The notes under the pieces are model-generated. The model worked only from the letters and a program-made list of their open reading frames with translations, had not been told where the DNA came from and ran no database searches. Positions 59,231 through 64,000 of a stretch of 64,000 nt of DNA are shown piece by piece. The translations under genes and the position numbers were made by a program. This stretch comes from Jatrophihabitans sp. (GTDB taxonomy: Bacteria > Actinomycetota > Actinomycetes > Mycobacteriales > Jatrophihabitantaceae), in contig DASWNX010000004.1 of NCBI GenBank assembly GCA_036399055.1, positions 1-64,000 on the forward strand. The letters run 5' to 3'. Each line of letters starts with the position of its first letter. Within the stretch, counting starts at the first letter, position 1.

Positions 59231-59782
59231 TCAACCGCCGGTCAGGTCACGCCAGCCGTCCGGCGTCACGACCGAGCCGACCGGCAGATCCCAGCTGTCG
59301 ACGGGGACCTCGGGCAGCAGCTCGTCGCTGTAGAGCAGCGCGGCCACCGGCGTGCCGGGCTTCACCCTGGCCAGCGCCCGGTCATAGGAGCCGCCGCCCC
59401 GGCCGAGCCGGCGCCCGGCCAGATCGACCGCGAACGCCGGAACGATCACCAGCGCGGCGGCGGCGATGGCGTCCAGGCCCAGACGCGGCCCGGGCTTGCC
59501 GGTGGGGTTCCACCCGGTCCAGTCCAGGTCGCGGTCGGCCAGCGTGACCGGCACGATCAACCGGTGGCCGTCCTCGGCCAGCGCGGCCAGCAGCTCGGTC
59601 GAGCCGGGCTCGGTGCGCAGGGGCTCGTAGGCGGCGATCAGGCTGCCCGGCTGGACCCGCCCGGCCCGGCAACCTGCCAGCACGTGGGCGCGGATCGCGG
59701 CCCGGTCATCAGAGCGCTCCTGCTCGCCGCGCTGGGCCCGGGCCGCCGCGACGGCCGAGCGCAGCGCGGTCTTGTCGGTCAC
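59231..59782 (-). CDS. 5-formyltetrahydrofolate cyclo-ligase
   Basis: A 183-residue enzyme that converts 5-formyl-THF with ATP to 5,10-methenyl-THF. The signature GRRLGRGGGSYDRAL (ATP/folate loop) is at about 129-143, and the C-terminal half has AALLYSDELLPEVPVDSWDLPV. GTG 59782 (VTDKTALR) is used because upstream codons belong to the galU region on the other strand. It is divergent from galU, 18 bp apart, so both promoters overlap. Confidence 0.92.
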   Translation of the reverse strand: MTDKTALRSAVAAARAQRGEQERSDDRAAIRAHVLAGCRAGRVQPGSLIAAYEPLRTEPGSTELLAALAEDGHRLIVPVTLADRDLDWTGWNPTGKPGPRLGLDAIAAAALVIVPAFAVDLAGRRLGRGGGSYDRALARVKPGTPVAALLYSDELLPEVPVDSWDLPVGSVVTPDGWRDLTGG

Positions 59783-59800
59783 CTGACTAGTCTCGCTGTT

Positions 59801-60721
59801 ATGAGTTCCGACGCGCAGATCCGACCCGCTGACTCGACTGGGCGGCGCGCCCGCAAGGCAGTCATTCCGGCAGCCGGCCTCGGCACCCGATTCGCCCCGG
59901 CGACCAAGGTGGTGCCCAAGGAGCTGCTGCCGGTGGTGGACGTGCCGGCGCTTGAATACATCGTCGCCGAGGCGGCCCGGGAGGGGCTGGCCGACGTCCT
60001 CATCATCACCGGCCGGGGCAAGTCGGCCATCGAGGACCACTTCGACGCCGCTCCGGAGATCGAGGACGCCCTGGAGCGCAAGGGTGACAAGCACCGCTTG
60101 GCCCGCATCCGCCGCTCGACCGACCTCGCGCGAATGCACTACACCCGCCAGCGTGAGGCTCGCGGTCTCGGCGACGCGGTGTCCTACGCCGAGGCGTTCG
60201 TGGGCGATGAGTCGTTCGCGGTGCTGCTGGGCGATGACATCATCGACGAGCGGGACGTGCTGCTGGCCCGGATGCTGGACGTGCAGGCCGAGACCGGTGG
60301 CATCGTGGTGGGCCTGATCGAGGTCGAGGGCCGGTTCATCTCGCTCTACGGCAGCATCAAGCCGGCCGGCGAGGTCGTCGACGGCGTGATCGAGATCGAG
60401 ACGCTGATCGAGAAGCCGAAGCCTGAGGAAGCGCTGTCCAACCTGGCTGTGATCGGGCGGTACGTGCTGCCGCCGGGAATCTTCGACGCCCTGCGCCGCA
60501 CCGAATTGGGCGCGCGTGGCGAGCTGGAGCTGACCGACGCGATGCGGGTGCTGGGGCAGGATGGGGTGCCGATACACGGAGTCGTGTTCTCCGGGCGCCG
60601 CTACGACACCGGTGACCGGCAGGACTACCTGCGTGCGGTGGTGCGGCTGGCGTGTGAGCATCCTGAGCTGGGCGAGGACTTCTCCGGCTGGTTGGCAGAA
60701 TTCGTCCGCACCCTGAAGTAG
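59801..60721 (+). CDS. galU: UTP-glucose-1-phosphate uridylyltransferase
   Basis: A 306-residue nucleotidyltransferase that makes UDP-glucose. Motifs: KAVIPAAGLGTRFAPATKVVPKELLPVVD, LLGDDIIDE, LIEKPKPEEALSNLAVIGRYVLPP and SGRRYDTGDRQDYL. Full length. First gene of the galU-moeA-rimJ set conserved in Mycobacterium and Streptomyces. ATG 59801. Confidence 0.96.
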   Translation: MSSDAQIRPADSTGRRARKAVIPAAGLGTRFAPATKVVPKELLPVVDVPALEYIVAEAAREGLADVLIITGRGKSAIEDHFDAAPEIEDALERKGDKHRLARIRRSTDLARMHYTRQREARGLGDAVSYAEAFVGDESFAVLLGDDIIDERDVLLARMLDVQAETGGIVVGLIEVEGRFISLYGSIKPAGEVVDGVIEIETLIEKPKPEEALSNLAVIGRYVLPPGIFDALRRTELGARGELELTDAMRVLGQDGVPIHGVVFSGRRYDTGDRQDYLRAVVRLACEHPELGEDFSGWLAEFVRTLK

Positions 60722-60793
60722 CAGGTGTCAGCACTCTCTGGACCGCATGCACCGGCCCCCGCACCGCCGCCCGAGCCGTAGGAGCGCACCGAA

Positions 60794-62134
60794 GTGAGCG
60801 ACAGCAGCAGCGATTGGCCGACCGAGACCATCCCGGTGGCGCCGCCGGCAGAGGCTGCCGACGCCGGGCAGCAGCCCTCGCCGCCTGCCGTCGCGAGCCG
60901 GCCGGTCCTGCGCCCGGTGGCCGAGCAGCTGGAGAAGGTGCTGGCGACGATCGGCTCGATCGACCCCATCCAGCTGGCGCTGCTGGACGCCCAGGGGCTG
61001 CTGCTGGCCGAGGAGGTGGTGGCCGACGCCCCGCTGCCCGGCTTCGACAACGCCGCGATGGACGGCTACGCGGTCCGCGCGGTGGACCTGCGGCAGGCCA
61101 GTGAGGCCGAGCCGGTCTCGCTGCCGGTCGTCGGCGACGTGCTGGCCGGCGCCCGGTCGGTGTCTGGAATGGGGCCGGGGCTGTGCATGCGGATCATGAC
61201 CGGAGCGCCGATTCCGCCGGGCGCGGACGCCGTCATCCCGCTCGAGCACACCGACCGCGGGGTGGCCCGGGTGCAGATCAACCGCCCGGTGCGCAGCGGC
61301 GAGTGCGTGCGGCGGGCCGGTGAAGACCTGGCCGCGGGCGCGCTGGCGCTGGCGCCTGGGGCGGTCCTGGGGCCCCAGCAGATCGCGCTGCTCGCCGCGG
61401 TGGGGCACGACCGGGTGATGGTGCAGCCGCGTCCCCGGGTGGTGGTGATCTCGACCGGCTCGGAGCTGGTGGACGTCGGCAAGCAGGCCGGGTTCGGCGA
61501 GGTGTCGGACTCCAACTCCTACATGCTGGCGGCCGCGGCCCGCGACGCCGGCGCCGACGCCTACCGGGTCGGCATCATCCCTGACGACCACGCCCGCCTG
61601 CTCGACGTGCTGGACTCCCAGCTGCTGCGCGCGGACCTGATCATCACCTCGGGCGGGGTGAGCATGGGCGCCTTCGACATCGTCAAGGAGGCCCTCAGCC
61701 AGCTCGGCACGGTCGAGTTCACCGATGTCGCGATGCAGCCGGGCTCGCCGCAGGGCTTCGGCACGCTGGGCCGCGAGCGCACGCCGATCTTCTGCCTGCC
61801 GGGCAACCCGGTGTCGGCGCTGGTGTCCTTCGAGGTGTTCGTCCGTCCGGCCATCCGCAAGCTGCTGGGCAAGCGCAACGTGCACCGGCAGAGCATCCAG
61901 GCGATGGCGCTGGAGCGCATGGACAGCCCCGAGGGCAAGCGGCAGTTCCGCCGGGGCCTGCTGCACCGCGAGCCGGACGGGCGGTACTCGGTGTCGCTGG
62001 TCGGGGGCGCCGGCTCGCATCTGGTCGCCGCGCTGGCCGCGTCGAACTGCCTGGTCGTCATCGATGAGGACGTGACCGAGGTGGTTCCGGGTTCGCGGGT
62101 GACAGTTCAGCCGCTGATGCTCGCCCAGCGCTGA
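60794..62134 (+). CDS. moeA: Molybdopterin molybdotransferase
   Basis: A 446-residue MoeA that inserts molybdate into adenylated molybdopterin. Motifs: PLPGFDNAAMDGYAVRA, MTGAPIPPGADAVIPLEHT, VVVISTGSELVD, DSNSYMLAAAARDAGA, TSGGVSMGAFDIVKEAL, MQPGSPQGFGTLG and PGNPVSALVSFE. GTG 60794 has GGAG nine nt upstream; the first 45 residues are Pro/Ala-rich and unstructured. It follows galU by 72 bp. Confidence 0.95.
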   Translation: MSDSSSDWPTETIPVAPPAEAADAGQQPSPPAVASRPVLRPVAEQLEKVLATIGSIDPIQLALLDAQGLLLAEEVVADAPLPGFDNAAMDGYAVRAVDLRQASEAEPVSLPVVGDVLAGARSVSGMGPGLCMRIMTGAPIPPGADAVIPLEHTDRGVARVQINRPVRSGECVRRAGEDLAAGALALAPGAVLGPQQIALLAAVGHDRVMVQPRPRVVVISTGSELVDVGKQAGFGEVSDSNSYMLAAAARDAGADAYRVGIIPDDHARLLDVLDSQLLRADLIITSGGVSMGAFDIVKEALSQLGTVEFTDVAMQPGSPQGFGTLGRERTPIFCLPGNPVSALVSFEVFVRPAIRKLLGKRNVHRQSIQAMALERMDSPEGKRQFRRGLLHREPDGRYSVSLVGGAGSHLVAALAASNCLVVIDEDVTEVVPGSRVTVQPLMLAQR

Positions 62135-62135
62135 G

Positions 62136-62759
62136 ATGTCGCAGCTGCATCCGGGTTGGCCGGCGGTGCTGACCGCCGGACCCGTGACGCTGCGACCGCT
62201 GCGCCGGCGCGACGGCGGAGCCTGGAGCCGCAGCCGGATGGCCAACGCCGAATGGCTGGCGAGGTGGGAGCCGACCTCAAGCCAGTCCTGGCACAGCCGC
62301 AACTCGGTCGCCGAGTACCACCGGGCGCTGTCACGGCTGCGCTCGGCGGCAAGGCTCGGGACGATGCTGCCGTTCGCGATCGTCTACGGCGACCGGCTGG
62401 TCGGCCAGCTGAACGTGTCCAACGTGGTACGCGGAGCGCTTCGCTCGTGCAGCGTCGGCTACTGGATCGACTCCTCGGTGGCCGGCCGCGGGATCACGCC
62501 GACCGCCTTGGCGCTGGCCATCGACCACTGCCTGACCGAGGCCCTGCTGCACCGGGTCGAGGTGAACATCCGGCCCGAGAACCACGCCAGCATCCGGGTG
62601 GTGGAGAAGCTCAGCCTGCGCCAGGAGGGCTACCACGAGCGGTTCCTCAACATCGACGGCGGCTGGCGCGACCACCTGTGCTTCGCCATCACCACGGAGG
62701 AGATTCAGACCGGCACCACCCTGTCCCGGCTGAGCGGCCTGCCGGTGCCGCCGGGCTGA
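62136..62759 (+). CDS. RimJ/RimL-type GNAT acetyltransferase
   Basis: A 207-residue N-acetyltransferase. Segments: GPVTLRPLRRRDGGAWSRSRMANAEWLARWEPT, VGYWIDSSVAGRGITPTALALAIDHC (acetyl-CoA loop), RVEVNIRPENHASIRVVEKL and RHEERFLNIDG-like YHERFLNIDGGWRDH. It is in the position of rimJ after moeA in M. tuberculosis (Rv0995). ATG 62136 is one nt after the moeA stop. Its stop is followed by a CTGAGC-rich repeat. Confidence 0.9.
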   Translation: MSQLHPGWPAVLTAGPVTLRPLRRRDGGAWSRSRMANAEWLARWEPTSSQSWHSRNSVAEYHRALSRLRSAARLGTMLPFAIVYGDRLVGQLNVSNVVRGALRSCSVGYWIDSSVAGRGITPTALALAIDHCLTEALLHRVEVNIRPENHASIRVVEKLSLRQEGYHERFLNIDGGWRDHLCFAITTEEIQTGTTLSRLSGLPVPPG

Positions 62760-62823
62760 GCTGGACTGAGCGGCCTGAGCCGCTGAGCTGCCTGAGCTGC
62801 CTGAGCTGCCTGAGCTGCCTGAG
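62757..62823. repeat. CTGAGC-type repeat after the rimJ-like gene
   Basis: After the stop (TGA 62757-62759) come degenerate CTGAGC units, then four and a half exact units of CTGAGCTGC from 62783. Every unit carries a TGA triplet. Confidence 0.8.
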
Positions 62824-62949
62824 ATTCTGCCTTCTTCCGAACCATAAAGCGGCACTTGACATTGACACCCGGCGCGCCTGCGGACATCGGGCGAAGCGGC
62901 GTCTTAGCGTTGCCTGCATAGCTGGGACAGGTGTGACAGGAGATGGTGG

Positions 62950-63687
62950 ATGATTTCGCCGACGATGACGGTGCTGGTGCTGGCCGTCCTCTGGCTGATC
63001 GTCCTGGTACCGATGCTCGTCAAGCGCAAGGACGACCGCGCCGGCGAGCGCTCGGTCGCCCGGTTCGGCGGCGCGATGCGGGCGCTGGCCAGCCACGGCC
63101 CCCTCGCTGACACCACCCGGTCGGCCGCGGCTGAGGACCGAGCCGGCCGCCGACCAGCCAGCCACGCTCAAGTGTTCATCCCTGGGGGCCCGTTGCGGCC
63201 GCAGGTTCCACCCGCGGGCCGCCGTCCGGTGCCCGCCGCCCTGGAGGCAGTTATGTACCCCGACCAGATCGCCAAGGCCGACATGTCCGACGCTCGCCGT
63301 CAGATGATGGCTCGCCGCCAGCGGTCACTAGCCATCCTCACGGCCGGGACGGTCATCGGACTGCTGTGGGTGCTGATAGCCGGCGGCGCGCTGGCCTGGA
63401 CTCTCACCTTCGTCTTCACGGCCTCGCTGGCCAGCTACCTGCTGTTCCTGCGCAACCAGGCTCTGCATGACCGGGCACGTCGGGAGCAGCGCCAGCAGCG
63501 GTCCGGCCTGGCCAAGCCCCGGGGGTATGACGCGACCGAGCAGCTTCCCTACCGAGCCGACGCCGAGACCGTAGTCCGGATCGACGATGAGGACGTGCAG
63601 CTGCGCGGAGCCGCCGACACCGTGGACCTCACCGGCCTCTACGTCGAGGAGCAGTTCGACGAGCGGTCGATGCGCCGGGCAGTCTGA
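62950..63687 (+). CDS. sepX: Divisome protein SepX/GlpR
   Basis: A 245-residue membrane protein with an N-terminal helix (MTVLVLAVLWLIVLVPMLVKRKDD), a cytoplasmic linker, a second pair of hydrophobic segments (SLAILTAGTVIGLLWVLIAGGAL, TFVFTASLASYLLFL), and an acidic tail. This is the SepX (Streptomyces)/GlpR (Corynebacteriales) family, which binds FtsZ-associated proteins at the septum. Its position after galU-moeA-rimJ agrees with that. AGGAG lies seven nt before ATG 62950. Confidence 0.85.
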   Translation: MISPTMTVLVLAVLWLIVLVPMLVKRKDDRAGERSVARFGGAMRALASHGPLADTTRSAAAEDRAGRRPASHAQVFIPGGPLRPQVPPAGRRPVPAALEAVMYPDQIAKADMSDARRQMMARRQRSLAILTAGTVIGLLWVLIAGGALAWTLTFVFTASLASYLLFLRNQALHDRARREQRQQRSGLAKPRGYDATEQLPYRADAETVVRIDDEDVQLRGAADTVDLTGLYVEEQFDERSMRRAV

Positions 63688-63776
63688 CGGCGCTGCCGCG
63701 ATCGCGCAGGGCAGTCGACGGCGCCGCCCGGTGAGGTCGGTCGAATTGGCAGGCTGGTAATCTTCGGTCTTGGTTG

Positions 63777-63853
63777 GGGGCTGTGGCGCAGTCCGGTAGC
63801 GCACCTCGTTCGCATCGAGGGGGCCAGGGGTTCGAATCCCCTCAGCTCCACCA
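63777..63853 (+). tRNA. tRNA-Ala (anticodon CGC)
   Basis: Acceptor GGGGCTG/CAGCTCC contains the G3-U70 pair that identifies tRNA-Ala. The anticodon arm is CCTCG-TTCGCAT-CGAGG, with anticodon CGC. T-arm AGGGGTTCGAATCCCCT. Discriminator A is followed by an encoded CCA (63851-63853). The 147 bp after it to the window end show nothing I can assign. Confidence 0.95.
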
Positions 63854-64000
63854 CACAAGCCCGGATTCTCGGGGATGACGTATCTCCGGCTTAGGCGGAA
63901 GGTGCGGCTTGACCCCCAGTTGACCCTCGAACTGGTCGTCACGGCACGGCACTCCCCGAGTCGCCTGGGATCCGAACGGCACGAATTTGGGGCTACTCCG

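Noticed and set aside
60728..62302. 524-codon minus-strand frame opposite moeA
   Set aside because: Antisense of moeA with no recognisable domain; a shadow frame.
62761..62823. CRISPR array or repeat protein in the CTGAGCTGC repeat
   Set aside because: Units are 9 nt with no spacers, and the minus-strand frame (AAQAAQ) is low complexity in an intergenic gap.
63777..64000. Integrated element after tRNA-Ala
   Set aside because: No duplicate of the tRNA 3' end and no integrase frame can be seen in the 147 bp left in the window.

Overview
The window is about 64 kb of very GC-rich DNA with GTG and occasional TTG starts, many ATGA or GTGA gene overlaps, mycothiol- and Mycobacterium-type gene families, and the actinobacterial order mscL, SAF-domain gene, fmdB/ruc, 5-formyl-THF cyclo-ligase, galU, moeA, rimJ-like gene, sepX/glpR. 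It is therefore an actinomycete chromosome. Aerobic soil-type Frankiales or Nakamurellales relatives fit best, but no marker here fixes the genus.

Left part (1-36.9 kb): ordinary chromosomal genes. They are the end of a secreted protein, photolyase, MBL hydrolase, M19 dipeptidase, an operon of haem-oxygenase-like diiron enzyme + PNPOx flavoprotein + EamA exporter (3.7-6.3 kb), a PAS-GGDEF-EAL protein, GNAT, GH3 glucosidase, a flavin disulfide reductase and a secreted CocE-type hydrolase. A stress-type operon follows (LEA-like, holin-X-like, DUF3618, then hemerythrin), then a Ser/Thr kinase, a GAF-ANTAR regulator, a spore-photoproduct-lyase-like radical SAM enzyme and an MFS transporter. After these come a duplicated-repeat protein coupled to an M50 metalloprotease (26.8-29.8 kb), cysD-cysNC sulfate activation and a peptide ABC transporter lacking its ATPases.

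Middle (36.9-49.6 kb): an accessory island. Its left edge has a 5'-truncated DsbA/FrnE pseudogene and a LysR regulator. The core is an 11-gene, almost gap-free operon: isonitrile synthase, Fe/2OG oxygenase, two StyA-like FAD monooxygenases, two LLM flavoenzymes, cupin, MFS exporter, rhodanese, an SDR remnant and a SufS-like cysteine desulfurase. The right edge has an IS481-type transposase remnant and a 33-bp duplication of the 3' end of a tRNA-Arg gene. Isonitrile formation together with a desulfurase and a rhodanese suggests sulfur transfer to an isonitrile, giving an isothiocyanate. This is the most interesting system in the window.

Right part (49.6-64 kb): SGNH hydrolase, a mycothiol-nitroreductase-like protein, alpha/beta hydrolase, DUF1697, a zinc-ribbon SDR, the molybdenum cofactor genes moaC-mog-moaE and moaD, a MT0933-type antitoxin-like protein, mscL, a SAF protein, an FmdB/Ruc protein behind a near-perfect CIRCE element, the cyclo-ligase, galU-moeA-rimJ, sepX/glpR and tRNA-Ala(CGC).

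A recurring feature outside the island is short tandem repeats whose units carry the stop codon of the adjacent gene (around 353, 13866, 16931, 50743, 53053, 56298 and 62757).
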